Positions 9,610-20,275 of a stretch of 64,000 nucleotides of DNA are shown one piece after another. The stretch is from the NCBI RefSeq assembly GCF_024362695.1, contig NC_065406.1, positions 13,578,001-13,642,000 of the forward strand. The letters run 5' to 3'. Source of the stretch: Pectinophora gossypiella. Its lineage: Eukaryota > Arthropoda > Insecta > Lepidoptera > Gelechiidae. Below the pieces are notes generated by a model. That model was not told the DNA's origin. It made no database searches and saw only the letters and a list, made by a program, of their open reading frames with translations. The position numbers and the translations under genes are program-made. Each line of letters begins with the position of its first letter. Positions within the stretch are counted from its first letter, which is position 1.

Positions 9610-11320
9610 GCTTGTATTGTCTTTTGTTGAATAGTTGCGTTCGTTTCGGTTGCTATTTTCTTAAGGCAAAACATAATCGGCACTAACCTGACGTTTTAAG
9701 TCGGTTAAGGTCTGATTAGCAGTCGTTTCTGTAAGTAGCAGGACCTGTCAATGTCTTGAGATTAGGTAAACGGCGACGGCGGCGGAACGTAAGCGGCAGG
9801 CATTGATTTACCACTACCGTAGATACAGCGTTTGATACAAAATTACATTCGTACACAGCGGTATATACATTCAATAAAATCGTGTCAAATTAAAAAGTAC
9901 ACATCATCGTATTACGTAGGTACCTATATTAGCGCGTGGTGCTTCGTAACGTGGTCGGGTTATTACGAGTAGGGAGTACTTGTTTTAGTGTAAGTATTTT
10001 AAAATAAAATAATAATTTCGGTGGGTTATACTGCGAAAATTAAAATGTTCATACTATGATGAGATGACAATGTCATTACTTATTAATATGATGTTCCATC
10101 CTTCTTTTTTCGCTTTGAGCTTCTATTTTCGCAAGTTCTTACCACGCACTTCCCCGTGTTGCCAGTTCGACGCCTAATCGCGCACTGAGGTAAAGTACTG
10201 TCAACGTCGCTATATTAACAGTAACTTTGCGTCCTACTTTTTTAGCGCTGATGTTCAATCTACGGCGGCAGGTGAAAACGGAATAAACCTTTCATTGAAA
10301 AAATGATTGTACGTAGCGTAATTTAAATTGTGTTTTCAACTGTACAAGCAAATGACAGACGCGACATAGAGCCACTCGCCGTAACGGGAATCGACGTGTG
10401 GGTTTCTGTCAGCGCCATAATTCAAATAATTATCATTATTCACTACTAAATATGAAGCTTTGTAGTTGACATCCAATTTACATTAATAGGCTTACCTGTC
10501 ATTAAAACCGGCACAAAAGTGCACTAGTCCCGCTAATTAAAACTGTGGTTTATATCCATTAATATATATTATTATAACGTAATCCAATGATAAACGAGAA
10601 TAACAGAAACATTTTACTTGAAACCAAATTTTATTAGAATACTCTGTTATTAATTGTGTTTTACTTTTAGGCACGATTATCGAGAATGGTTTAAAATTGT
10701 CGTCAAGCTGTAATATGGCTCCACCATAGATCATGGAAACAAGGGCGATATGCCTTCACCACTCCATTACACGAGTCCGCATTTCTGGCTGAACCGCTAC
10801 ATCGATTGAGTCGCTGTTCATTGCATAGTAACACAAGCGCTAGTTATTGTTGCGTGATATCAAAGAAGCAATGAATAACTTGGAAAGTGTTATAATACGA
10901 TCGTTGCTTCAGTTAAACATTTCATTTTGTGCATATTTTGGTCAAACTATGCTCTTGCGGCATCTATCTGTAATCAGAAATACATATGCCCCACAGATTA
11001 CGGGTATGAGTTTTACGTATGTATATTGAAGCTAAATAAGTTAGTCTAAAACTCGAGCTTTATTTCGTTCCTAACTAAATCCGAAATAAAACAAACTGTA
11101 TTAGCCAAACGTGGGGCACGGCGCTTAACAATATCCAAACTTCGTGCAGCAAACTGCATCAAAATAAATACACCTACTTACTAACTGAATAGTACTACGA
11201 TGTTTTGAATACCAAATGCGTTGCATCTGAGCGGATAAACAAAGTTTACTTGTGCATTTTCAGATAGGAAATTTTGTTTTAAAACTCATGCCCGTAATTC
11301 CTAATGGAGTGGGAGTAAGT
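9610..11320. other. 1.7 kb without recognised gene or repeat
   Basis: The sequence is AT-rich with scattered GC-richer patches (about 9770-9830 and 10130-10300). I found no second copy in the window, no convincing coding frame and no clear splice architecture. This is one of the few stretches that may be single-copy DNA. Confidence 0.4.
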
Positions 11321-11323
11321 AAA

Positions 11324-11425
11324 CCCATACTAATATTATAAACGTGAAAGTGTATGTCTGTGTCTGTCTGTTTGTTTGTTTGTCCGTCTTTCACGGCAAA
11401 ACAGAACGACGCGTTGACGTGACAC
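11324..11425 (+). mobile_element. Helitron-like (Lep1-type) 5' fragment
   Basis: CCATACTAATATTATAAACG, TGTCTGTTTGTTTGTTTGTC and TTTCACGGCAAAACAGA match the 5' third of 39358-39793. The 3' end is absent. Confidence 0.6.
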
Positions 11426-12180
11426 AAGCTCGCCCAGAAGGTGCCTGTTCACTCTGGCGTTGAAAGCACTCGGGTTATATGCATTCGGAAATACAGAAGA
11501 CGGCAAAGAATTCTATACCCTAGCAGTGCGCATAATGAAGGATCTTCTATTTCTAGATTAGCATTTTATAATATATTTTTGACCCAGTCATCTAGCCTGT
11601 TGTTGTTTTTCCGTTTGCCCACCCCGACAAGCTCTAATGGACCTTATGCCTGTAAAAACAAGACAAATAACAGCAATATTTAGTACCACTGCATCGTAAA
11701 TTCAACCATAAAACCAATAATAAAAGAATAAGCCTCATCTTTTAATGTATTATCTTTGAGATTTATGATACAGAATTTACGACTTGTGTTTACAATGTGC
11801 CTGTAACAGTTTTATACTAACACATAACTAAACTTAACATAACCTTCTTTGCTTCGCCTGTAGTCGGGTAAAAACATCATATTAGGCTGGAAATGTATAT
11901 CTAGAACAGTGGGTGCTTGCTCTAATTTAGTAAGCACTTGTTTTTAGGTATATTATAAAAAAAGCTGGTCAAATGCGAAGTTTCCGTAGAAACTGCCGTA
12001 AATTACCGAAGACAATCTAAGAGACGATTTGACTTTGCCATCGAAATACTACTTGTCTCCATACATTGACTTAGGTCGCGATTAGTTTACCAACTGCAAA
12101 TAAGTTTGTAATTGAAAAACATGGAGTATGCTTTTCGATTACCGCGTTCCCGAGAAAAAAAAACTAACTTATTGCTTATA
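11426..12180. other. No gene; contains a MITE-C fragment near 11960-12110
   Basis: GATTTGACTTTG and GCGATTAGTTTACCAACTGC with AGTTTGTAAT near 12020-12110 are shared with 45480-45560 in MITE-C. The rest is unassigned. Confidence 0.5.
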
Positions 12181-12412
12181 TACAGGGTATTAGCTACTTT
12201 CATCGTAAACGAAACATCGAAAACTTTGAGGGATGATTCAGACCATGATTCTGAAATGATATCAAGTGGAATTTTCCGTCGCAAAAGTATGGAACTGAAA
12301 GTAATTAAAAAACAAATTTTCCGACGGAAAATTTCACTTGATATCAACTCAGAATCATAGTGTGAACCATCCCCCTCAGTATCCGTTACGGTGTCAGTAA
12401 CACCCATACCTA
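12181..12412. mobile_element. MITE-B copy
   Basis: Both arms are present. The left arm reads TACAGGGTATTAGCTACTTT onwards; the right arm ends CCGTTACGGTGTCAGTAACA. The internal variant of the left arm (GAAACATCGAAAACTTTGAG) also occurs in other copies such as 28211. Confidence 0.8.
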
Positions 12413-12429
12413 CTTGTATGGCTCCCTGT

Positions 12430-12662
12430 ATGTATTTGTATGGAATGACATCGCAACAAATACTGAGAGGAATGACTCAGCTCATTATTCTGAGTTAATA
12501 TGAAGTGGAATTTTCCACCGCAAAAGTATAGAATTGAAATTAATTTTAAAAACTAAAAAAATTATAATTTTGCGACGGAAAATTCCACTTGATAGTAACT
12601 CAGAATCATGGTCTGAATCATCCCCCTCAGTATTCGTTATGATATCAGTAACACCCAGTATA
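12430..12662. mobile_element. MITE-B copy adjacent to the previous one
   Basis: Arms with GACTCAGCTCATTATTCTGA and the mirrored AGAATCATGGTCTGAATCAT. It lies only about 18 bp from the copy at 12181, forming a tandem pair like 50273/50522. Confidence 0.8.
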
Positions 12663-12809
12663 GGTTATATTTATTCGTAGTAGTTCCGCTTACTTAATAT
12701 TTTAATAGTTTTGATTAAGCCGTAGTGGATTACTTAAATATTTTATTTCCCATAGAAACCAACTTACGTACATTTTTCCTTCACTTCCTAAATACTATTT
12801 TATTTACAG

Positions 12810-13119
12810 AGTTGACGTTTTAATTCCGTTCGATTATTGTAACTCGTTTCCGTGTTCTATTTTTGATCTACTAAGGTCAACAGAAATTTATCCATACCCG
12901 TGTGTATTTTGTCGAACAAATCGTGGAGCAACAAATACTACTTTTATGGTTTTACGACAAGATTTCAAAGAAGCAGTACGCGCCCGTAAATTGTCAGAAG
13001 CAAGTACCGGGAATAAAAAGTTAAAAACATACAAAATAGAAGCGGAAATGAGATTACAACTTATGACAGCAACCGATTCTCACGAGAAATATTGGGAAAA
13101 AGACAAAAGACAATCGTGA
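12810..13119 (+). CDS. Candidate terminal coding exon of an unknown protein
   Basis: A frame open for 102 codons runs from 12811 to the TGA at 13117-13119, directly after a splice-acceptor-like TATTTTATTTACAG (AG at 12808-12809). The residues include PYPCVFCRTNRGATNTTFMV and a highly charged end, KLKTYKIEAEMRLQLMTATD then SHEKYWEKDKRQS. The lysine/glutamate-rich, possibly coiled-coil C-terminus looks more protein-like than most frames here. Against it: the frame actually stays open upstream through the acceptor to 12715, there is no ATG until 12945, I find no poly-A signal, and a TIR element begins only 30 bp after the stop. I do not recognise a family. Confidence 0.25.
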
Positions 13120-13621
13120 CAGAAAGTAAAAACTGTCTATTTCTCTCATCAGGCTACTGTTGAGTTTTCTTCAATTTTGACAGAGTTTTTGGCGGGAACT
13201 AGAACGGGACAGTACCTTTCTTCATTGAATAGGTAATCTAAATAATTAATACGAAGTAGCGTTTTGTGGTTAATGATCGCATTAAGTTAGTCAGAAAAAC
13301 TTTCGCGATAGTGTTATTATATCGGAATATTCAATAAACAAAGTGTACCTATTTATTTTCGCTTCGTGCCAAGAAGCCGCTTCATAACTCGAAAGATCAT
13401 GCGGATTTTTGATTTAATTCGTTTGGTTCGGAGCAAGAGTCTGCTCTGAGGGTGGCAGCTTAGGTTTATTTTATTTTATTTTATTTTATTTTCTTAGGAA
13501 GATTAACAGTCAAATAATAACTATAGATCTAGACAATAGATGTAGACAATGCTAATGAGAAATCTCCACAAATAGATAAAGAGTTACGCGCTGATAAAGA
13601 GGCAGGTATAGGTATGTCACA

Positions 13622-16531
13622 TTAATCTAACATTAAATGAGAAGAAGAATGAGTGAAAAAAAAGGGTTTGGCAAGCATTCGTTTGACAGTTGTAATGCTG
13701 GTACAGAACAAATCTAAATCACATTGCAATTCACTGAAATCACGACAGGCACGAATAAAAAATGAATTTCTGCGATAATTTACCCTAGCAAATGGTACTC
13801 GAAGAACAGAGCGCTGTCTGAGCCCAAGTAAATTAGTTCGCAGGTAGATCTTTGACAGTAGTTCCGGACAGTCAACACGCCCGTTGGCTAATTTGAACAG
13901 ATAACAAATATCTGAAATAGTACGCCTGGATTGAAGAGGCAGAAAATGGTAACGTTTACATCTATGATAATAGCCTAATGATCTTTGTCTTGTTTTAAAA
14001 TCCAAATACCGAAGAAATCTCCTCTGAACACTCTCAATACGAGACTTGTATGTCTCATATTGCGGGTTCCAGACTTGGGATGCATATTCTAAGTGGCTAC
14101 GTACATAGGCTGTGTAAAGTATTTTTAAGGCTTTTACACTACGAAAGCCAGCCGATGTTCTCATAATAAAACCTAATGCTTTAGAGGCTTTAGTAACTAT
14201 ATTATCAATGTGCTTATCAAATAGTAGCTGGCTATCGAAAACAACCCCTAAATCCCTCATTGAATTTACCCTAGAAACTTCTTGAGAATGCAATACATAG
14301 GTATAATCAATAATGATTTTTTTCCGTGAAAATGTCATACAATAGCATTTGGATATATTGAGGTCGAGTTTATTAAATGAGCAATAATCTTGGAACCGAA
14401 TCAGATCCTCTTGAAGATCCTTTGCATCAGAGAGATTGTTAATCAATTTTAAAATTTTCATATCGTCTGCAAATAATAGTAGTTTAGAATGATGAAAGCA
14501 TTTAATAACATCATTAATAAATATAACAAATAACAGAGGTCCCAGCAAAGATCCCTGAGGTACCCCTGAGGGTACTGATAACCAATTAGAAGAGTAGCCC
14601 TGCAGCACCACCGCCTGACTACGATTTTCAATATACGAGGAAAACCAACGATACAAGTCCCCATGTATGCCGGCACTTGCGAGTTTAGATAAGAGCACGT
14701 TATGGTCAATTCTGTCAAAACACTTGCTATAGTCAGTGTAAATGACATCTACTTGAGCACCATCTTCCATGCCCTTACTAATAAAATCGCTTGCCAATAG
14801 AAGGTTTGATGTGGTGGACCGGTCCCTTAAGAAACCATGTTGATTTTCACTAAAAGAACATTTTAGTGCGGCATATAGTTGATTGTAGACTAGTTTCTCG
14901 AGTAATTTCGCAAATAAACATAGTTTGGAAATAGGCCTATAGTTCACAACATGCATTTTGTCTCCTTTCTTCAGGACGGGAGTAATAAAGGCGGACTTCC
15001 AAATTTTTGGAACTGTACCCTCAGTGATGGAACGGGTAAATAAAATACTCAGAGGTATAACGAGGCTTTTTGCACAATTAACTATATAAATGGGTGGTAT
15101 AAGATCAGGTCCACCAGACTTGGTCAGGTCGAGAGACTTCAAGAGTTTTAGGAGCTCCTCACGCGAAACTGAACAAGACGATATGTTGCAAGAAGTGTCG
15201 TACCGAGTTGTATCAAGGAGAGAAGACTCAACTGCAGCTTCAGTCATTTCCAAAAAGGTAGAATGAAAGTAGTTAGAAAAAAGTTGACTTATGTCGGTAC
15301 CTGTAACAGCAATATTATCATCGTATTTCATTCTACTCGGATAGGCTCCAGAGTCTTTTTTACTTTTAACGTAGGACCAAAATGCCTTCGGGTTTTTGAT
15401 TATAGACTGCTCAATATGTGACATGTATGATTCAAAACTTTCTTTTTCTACAATTATAGCTCTCGCACGCAAAAACGAAAATGTCACGTAGTCGGACTTA
15501 TTATTATATACTTTGTACTTACGATGAAACTTGGATTTCTCTTTGAGTATTTTAATGAGAGCTGAATTATACCAGGGAGGATATGAGGTTGGCTTGAGAC
15601 ATTTTTGCGGAATAAATTGGTCACGGAGTGAATATAACTTGTTATAAAAAATACTTACAGCGTGTTCTAAGGAACCTGAGCCAAGAAGTGATTGCCAGTC
15701 AGTATCATCCAGCTGCGATGATATTTGAGTATAATCGGCACGATAGAATAAATATTTACGCTGTGGCTTTACTTGTAGCTCATTTATTTGTGCAAAACTG
15801 GCTTCAATGCAGACAGACCTGTGATGATCATCTTCAGGTACTAACGGCAAGTTACAGCCGCGGACTGAGACCGACTCATTCGATAACACTAGGTCTAATA
15901 TGCGCTCATTACAGTTTTTCTCACTATTATATTGACCAAGACCACAGGAATTCATTACATCCACAAAGTTTATAATATTATCACACAATATGTTAAAAGG
16001 CTGGAGAGCAGAACCCGAATTTAATAATTTCCACGAGATTTTATGCTCAAAATTAAAATCACCCATTACAATAAACTTGTCAAGTGGGTTCAGCATAATT
16101 ATATCATTAAGTTTGTATGTAAAATTTTGCAATTGCGCGCTGTATGAATACCCCCTATTCTCATCACACAGATATAAAGTGCATATGTGGATATTATATG
16201 AAGTGTCAGGTCTGGAGCGCCGCAAAGAAACAGTCACCCAAATGTCTTCCGCTGAACTTCGCCAATCATGCCTCTCAACCACAGTAAAGTCTTTCCTTAC
16301 TGCAATTAACACACCCCCTCCTAATGACTGACCAAGACGAGCGTAGTTCCGATCACGTCTAAATACTAGATATCGTGCATCAAATAACTCTGAGTCACTA
16401 ATACTATCTAATAGCCAAGTCTCAGTTATAGAAATAATATCATAATTATTTAGGTAAACATTCCGCAAGAAGTTACTTGTTTTTGTACGCACACCACGAA
16501 CATTTTGGTGATATAAATTAAGCGAAACCAC
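13622..16531 (-). CDS. LINE ORF2: endonuclease plus reverse transcriptase, 969 aa
   Basis: The protein starts MVSLNLYHQNVRG. Residues 1-240 are an exonuclease/endonuclease/phosphatase (APE-type) endonuclease: QN at 9-10, TETW around 36-39 with the catalytic Glu, GDFN at 157-160 and the DHH motif at 235-237. A linker leads to a reverse transcriptase domain at about 510-770: NYRPIS at 530, QHGF at 564-567, D600 in the TDYSKCFD motif, SGVPQGSLLGPLLF at 655-668 and FADD at 687-690. The C-terminal third carries the usual LGV.FD...F..HI and VWNP motifs. All catalytic residues appear intact. Length and layout fit the CR1/Jockey group; I cannot fix the clade by eye. It nicks target DNA and copies its own RNA at the nick in the nucleus. 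Confidence 0.92.
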   Translation of the reverse strand: MVSLNLYHQNVRGVRTKTSNFLRNVYLNNYDIISITETWLLDSISDSELFDARYLVFRRDRNYARLGQSLGGGVLIAVRKDFTVVERHDWRSSAEDIWVTVSLRRSRPDTSYNIHICTLYLCDENRGYSYSAQLQNFTYKLNDIIMLNPLDKFIVMGDFNFEHKISWKLLNSGSALQPFNILCDNIINFVDVMNSCGLGQYNSEKNCNERILDLVLSNESVSVRGCNLPLVPEDDHHRSVCIEASFAQINELQVKPQRKYLFYRADYTQISSQLDDTDWQSLLGSGSLEHAVSIFYNKLYSLRDQFIPQKCLKPTSYPPWYNSALIKILKEKSKFHRKYKVYNNKSDYVTFSFLRARAIIVEKESFESYMSHIEQSIIKNPKAFWSYVKSKKDSGAYPSRMKYDDNIAVTGTDISQLFSNYFHSTFLEMTEAAVESSLLDTTRYDTSCNISSCSVSREELLKLLKSLDLTKSGGPDLIPPIYIVNCAKSLVIPLSILFTRSITEGTVPKIWKSAFITPVLKKGDKMHVVNYRPISKLCLFAKLLEKLVYNQLYAALKCSFSENQHGFLRDRSTTSNLLLASDFISKGMEDGAQVDVIYTDYSKCFDRIDHNVLLSKLASAGIHGDLYRWFSSYIENRSQAVVLQGYSSNWLSVPSGVPQGSLLGPLLFVIFINDVIKCFHHSKLLLFADDMKILKLINNLSDAKDLQEDLIRFQDYCSFNKLDLNISKCYCMTFSRKKIIIDYTYVLHSQEVSRVNSMRDLGVVFDSQLLFDKHIDNIVTKASKALGFIMRTSAGFRSVKALKILYTAYVRSHLEYASQVWNPQYETYKSRIESVQRRFLRYLDFKTRQRSLGYYHRCKRYHFLPLQSRRTISDICYLFKLANGRVDCPELLSKIYLRTNLLGLRQRSVLRVPFARVNYRRNSFFIRACRDFSELQCDLDLFCTSITTVKRMLAKPFFFTHSSSHLMLD

Positions 16532-16960
16532 TGATGGATCTTACTATTAATATGTAGGTAAATACAAAATGATTCCCACTACAAGTAAACCCGTTAATAG
16601 ATGGAATAGTTAGCACACACAATAATAAGTAATATAAGGCACCGTTTAAAGCATAAAATAGCATCAATACATCCATTATGAGTAGCACAAAAGGCGTTAT
16701 CTCAGCCCGAGACCGGCCATCGGTATACAACTGCAGACCATTAAGCAATCGTAGCCGTTGTGTGATTAATATAAGGTGTAAATTGCAATAGATTGAAACA
16801 ATTGCCCAGCAACTAAAGAAATAATAATTGAATATTATAACGACAGCGATTGTCAAACTTTGCTTACCATTACAAACCAATGAGATGGTATGAATTGTAA
16901 CTTTAAGAAAATATAGCAGCAAGTAAATAATTTTGATCGCTTTGAGAGTCCAGGTCGTCT

Positions 16961-17320
16961 TCACACAAGTTTTGGCAGGTCCTTTTCGGTTTTGATGTTG
17001 AGTATGGGCGAAGTATCGTCTCTTCGTGCAAATATTTTGCAGTGTTTCACCCATACATATTGAAACCCCTTCTCTGTGGCAGTTTTCTTGACTTGGGTTA
17101 GAAGAGTCTTGTTCCTGAATGTCAGGTGATCGTTGACAAAAATTCTAACACGCTTATCCGTGAGTCCCATATCAGCAGCCATTAGAGGAGATGACTTGGC
17201 GGCAGATCTAGCTGCCGCAATAAAATCTTCCTTAACATAGCGGCTATTGAAACAAACGATCACTGGCTTCGACTGATTGGGGTCACGGGACTGCACCCGG
17301 GTGACAAAATTAATCATCAT
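16961..17320 (-). CDS. LINE ORF1 C-terminal fragment, FP25K-C-like domain
   Basis: A 119-codon open stretch ends at a stop 429 bp upstream of ORF2. It contains RVRIFVNDHLTFRNKTLLTQ, EKGFQYVWVKHCKIFARRDD and I..EKDLPKL. The NDHLT..NK.L and GF.YVWVK...I.ARR pattern is the domain shared by many insect LINE ORF1 proteins and resembling the C-terminus of baculovirus FP25K-type proteins. In LINEs ORF1p binds RNA and acts as chaperone or packaging factor. The upstream part (normally a zinc finger or PHD and a coiled coil) is missing because the element is 5' truncated. The ATG at the fragment's start lies at the insertion junction, so it is probably not the natural start. Confidence 0.8.
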   Translation of the reverse strand: MMINFVTRVQSRDPNQSKPVIVCFNSRYVKEDFIAAARSAAKSSPLMAADMGLTDKRVRIFVNDHLTFRNKTLLTQVKKTATEKGFQYVWVKHCKIFARRDDTSPILNIKTEKDLPKLV

Positions 17321-17836
17321 TCATCGTCATCATCTTTCATCATTTCATTTAATCAAGAATAAATAACATAAGACATGGCTGTATGGGCAGTTTCTTTGCC
17401 TTGAACTACGGGGTGGGTGATATTCATGCAAAAAAAAATTTTTTTTTTCAGTTTACCCATTACCCGTACGCTATTTGAAGGCTGTATGGGCTAAGTTCCC
17501 TTTGCCTGCCTGAATGGGCAAATGAAAAAAAAACATACTATTTGAGTAATCTTGGTTATGTATATTTTTACCTTTACATTATAATCCTTTGCGCAGCGTT
17601 TAACAGCAAAATCTTAACAATCTTCGAAAAACTTATTTTCAAAAAACAGCATTTTCTTTTTCGTAATTCATCCTTCTGACGGGATATATACTCCACGTTG
17701 CTCCAAAATTTATAGCAATTTATCACGAATTTTGAGCTTAATCTGGATAGCAAGGAGAATTGTGAATTTTTTATTTTTTATAAGGGTTATGGCCTGTGAA
17801 TTTAAGAACACTCAACAGTGCTGCCGACTACATTTG

Positions 17837-18390
17837 GGCTTATAGTTTTTATCTTACAAACTAGGGAGATTGTATATGATATCTAAAAAGTGTAAAAGCC
17901 GTATCAAAAATGTTCGTGCATCGTTCACAGCGTCCATAGAAGTTAATTATCTTTATATCCAATTTCGATTTAAGGAACATTAGACAAGCTAGGCACAATT
18001 GACCTTTACCCTGAAATGTAGGTACAACTGAAATAGCGATTCATCGCCTCCTAGCTGGGTAGAAATGATTGATTATGTAGACATAATGTCATCATTAATG
18101 GCTTATGATTAATGATTACCGGATTTAACTGGCGGTAACTGGTTCGCGGTAGATAAGGAAGGGTTATTCTGAACAAAGGCATCAAACGTTTTGTACCTTT
18201 TGACGTCTTTTTAAAAGGAACTTCAGCTGGAAGGTCGATTTTTAGTAAAATCTTCATTATAATTTGTTTGGAGGTGATTTAGTTTAAAATGAAAAAGTTA
18301 TTTATTTTTTAAATCTACAAGTATTGAAATCGTCTGGTGTTACTACAAAGTGGGTTAAAAATGAGCTTAAAATCTGCCTATCTTTCCCAT
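17837..18390. other. Spacer between two related TIR elements; no gene recognised
   Basis: AT-rich DNA separating the right end of the split element from its 292-bp relative. A minus-strand frame at 18051-18257 is short and featureless. Confidence 0.4.
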
Positions 18391-18683
18391 TAGGTGTCGC
18401 TACTGTTGAGTGTTCTTAAATTTTGACAGTTGCCCATACTATTTGAGTAAACGAACATATTGTTATGGTTATATTTTTACATTATTACCATTTGCGGATA
18501 TAAAAACTTATATTCAATTATAACTACCTTTTACCAACTGGTTACTTTTCTTTTTCGTAAGTCCTCCTTCAGACGAGATATACTCCACGTTGCTCCACAT
18601 TTTATAGCAATTTATCACGAATTTTAGCTGGACCGTATGGAGAACTGTCAAAATTTAGGAACAGTCAACAGTGCTGCCGCCTA
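18391..18683. mobile_element. MITE, internally deleted relative of the element at 13150-17836
   Basis: TIRs of about 38 bp: left GGTGTCGCTACTGTTGAGTG then TTCTTAAATTTTGACAG; right CTGTCAAAATTTAGGAACAG then TCAACAGTGCTGCCGCC. They are bounded by TA on both sides. The interior (TACTCCACGTTGCTCCA, TATAGCAATTTATCACGAAT) matches 17640-17800, so it is the same family with a shorter middle. Confidence 0.85.
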
Positions 18684-18715
18684 CAGATATTATCCTTATT
18701 GCTACTGAAAAATTC

Positions 18716-18835
18716 TCTCTCTCTCTATTTAATAGCTGCGCTCTTGTCGGTGGAGTAATCGCCATTCCTCTCTTCTTCCCGCCAAAACCTTCACCCCCCG
18801 ATACGACACGACTTGCACCTTCTCTTTCTGACAAA
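18716..18835 (-). mobile_element. LINE-K 3' fragment
   Basis: The minus strand encodes VQVVSYRGVKVLAGRREEWR then LLHRQERS and ends in AAATAGAGAGAGAGA. The same tail occurs in the + copy at 55397-55556. It is the end of an RTE-like ORF whose stop lies in the GCGCAGCTATTAAATAG region. Confidence 0.75.
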
Positions 18836-18839
18836 AAAA

Positions 18840-19635
18840 ATAAAATCTGACATTCGAAAATTTTCTTTTAGTAAGTAAGTATCTGCTTAAGTAGATTTGA
18901 ATAGGATAAGAAAGACTCAGCATTCGTTAAGAAAAGTTCTATTTCCTAAAATTGACCCAACCATGTATTGAAACTGGAACCTTTAGTTCGCCAGGTGTCT
19001 AGCTATTACACCTCATAGAACGTCGATGTAAATTTAACATCATGTAAAATTAAATTCCTGACAATTGACCTAACGCGGAACGGCTTTTTTCGTCCATTTA
19101 ATTTTCAATGCGTGGTTATTAAATTAAGAACAAAATTCATAATAAAATTAAAACGATTAAATGTTACATACCTTTTAACGAATTGAGTCAGCGTTCCAAA
19201 ATTGTTATTTGTGTCCGGAAAGTTTGTAAAATCATGTTAAATCCTTGTCAAAAATAATGGAAGATAATTAAATAAAATAAAGTTGTTTCTGAAAATTTTT
19301 GGAAAACTCGGAACCCATTTCCCAATTCGTTTTGTTTAATTATTTAATTTAGGTTTGCGTATTTCAGTCCGTTTTGGGTTGTACTTTTTATTGTTTTAGA
19401 AAACTCTACTTTAGACTTGAGAAAATTTATATTCACAATAAATTACAATAACATTTTATTACACAAAAATAAAACACATTACATAAACAATTACTTACTT
19501 AAAAACAATTGGTACAAAAGGTGGCTTTATTACTAAGGTAGCAACTTTTCACGGCATTAATAAATTTCTTCTAGAAAGTAATTTAAATATCAAACACTGA
19601 TAGAAAACTAGATTGTGATTTGACCCGAATATTTT
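18840..19635. other. No gene recognised
   Basis: Very AT-rich with several A/T runs. I see no repeat family match and no coding frame. Confidence 0.45.
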
Positions 19636-19639
19636 TTTA

Positions 19640-19839
19640 TACAGGGTGTTAGTGACATCGTAACGAATACTGAGGGAGATGATTCAGACCATGATTCTGA
19701 GTTAATATCTAGTAGAATTATCAGTCGCAAAAGTGTGGAATTGAATTTTCCGACGGAAAATTCCACTTGATAACAACTCAGAATTATGGCCTGAATCATC
19801 CCTCTCAGTATTGTTTACTATGTCTCTTACATCCTGTAT
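19640..19839. mobile_element. MITE-B copy
   Basis: Starts TACAGGGTGTTAGTGACATC and ends CATCCTGTAT. The arms almost touch at TTGAATTTTCCGACGGAAAA, so the loop is minimal and the whole copy can fold as one hairpin. Confidence 0.85.
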
Positions 19840-19977
19840 TTGATAAAAATGATTATAACTCCATATTCAAACGGCGCGAAAGGCGCGGAAGAATTAATTT
19901 ATGTCTGCCCTCAGTTGTACTGAAATAAGGTGAGCGTCAGTATGGCGTCAGGGTGACCGGTCACCTTTTATTTAATT

Positions 19978-20150
19978 TCTAAACAACACAACATACAACA
20001 ACAACATACAACAACAACAACAACAACATACAACAACATATCTTTAACTCATGACTATATCCCAATTGGAATAATCACATACAACACACATACACACGAA
20101 CCACAAACACACGAAAACCACACATCACACACATACGATGTGGGTACTTA
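19978..20150. repeat. Simple repeats (ACAACA)n and CA-rich tract
   Basis: AACAACAACATACAACAAC-type units at 19985-20040 and an ACACA-rich stretch at 20080-20150. Confidence 0.8.
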
Positions 20151-20201
20151 TACCCACACCTCACCGAGCCTTCTGAGTGAGCTGTATCGCCAGCACAAAC
20201 A

Positions 20202-20275
20202 AGCATCATTAATTTAAGAGCCAAGCTCTTGTTGTTGTAGCATTCTCCATTATTGTCCATCAAAGGCCAATTCTT
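20202..20275 (-). mobile_element. LINE-D 3' fragment
   Basis: CATCATTAATTTAAGAGCCA, GCTCTTG and GTAGCATTCTCCAT match the beginning of 57670-57842 on the same strand. Only the 3' ~70 bp remain. Confidence 0.6.

Larger units (their letters stand above)
13468..17321 (-). mobile_element. Near-intact non-LTR retrotransposon (CR1/Jockey group), 5' truncated in ORF1
   Basis: Read on the minus strand: the end of ORF1 (17320-16961), a 429-bp spacer, intact ORF2 (16531-13622), a 3' UTR of about 130 bp and a (TAAAA)n tail at 13488-13468. The 5' end stops inside ORF1 at the junction with the host TIR element. That truncation plus the tail shows insertion by target-primed reverse transcription. I cannot identify an unambiguous target duplication. 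ORF2 has no stop or frameshift, so the insertion is likely young, although this copy cannot be autonomous without full ORF1. Confidence 0.9.
13150..17836. mobile_element. TIR DNA element split by a LINE insertion
   Basis: The left terminus (GGCTACTGTTGAGTTTTC, AATTTTGACAG, 13152-13183) and the right terminus (AATTTAAGAACACTCAACAG then TGCTGCCGACTA, to 17836) are inverted repeats. They match the ends of the short element at 18391-18683. Between them 13184-13467 and 17322-17440 match one continuous stretch at 34857-35195. The break point falls exactly where the LINE begins and ends. Without the LINE the element is about 830 bp. TA at the ends suggests a mariner-type target. No transposase is visible. 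Confidence 0.75.

Noticed and set aside
15628..16331. Two plus-strand ORFs of 115 and 113 codons
   Set aside because: They are antisense shadows of the intact LINE ORF2.
16518..17054. Host membrane protein of 178 aa
   Set aside because: It overlaps the LINE ORF1 end and the ORF1/ORF2 spacer in another frame; hydrophobic because of AT-rich antisense composition.
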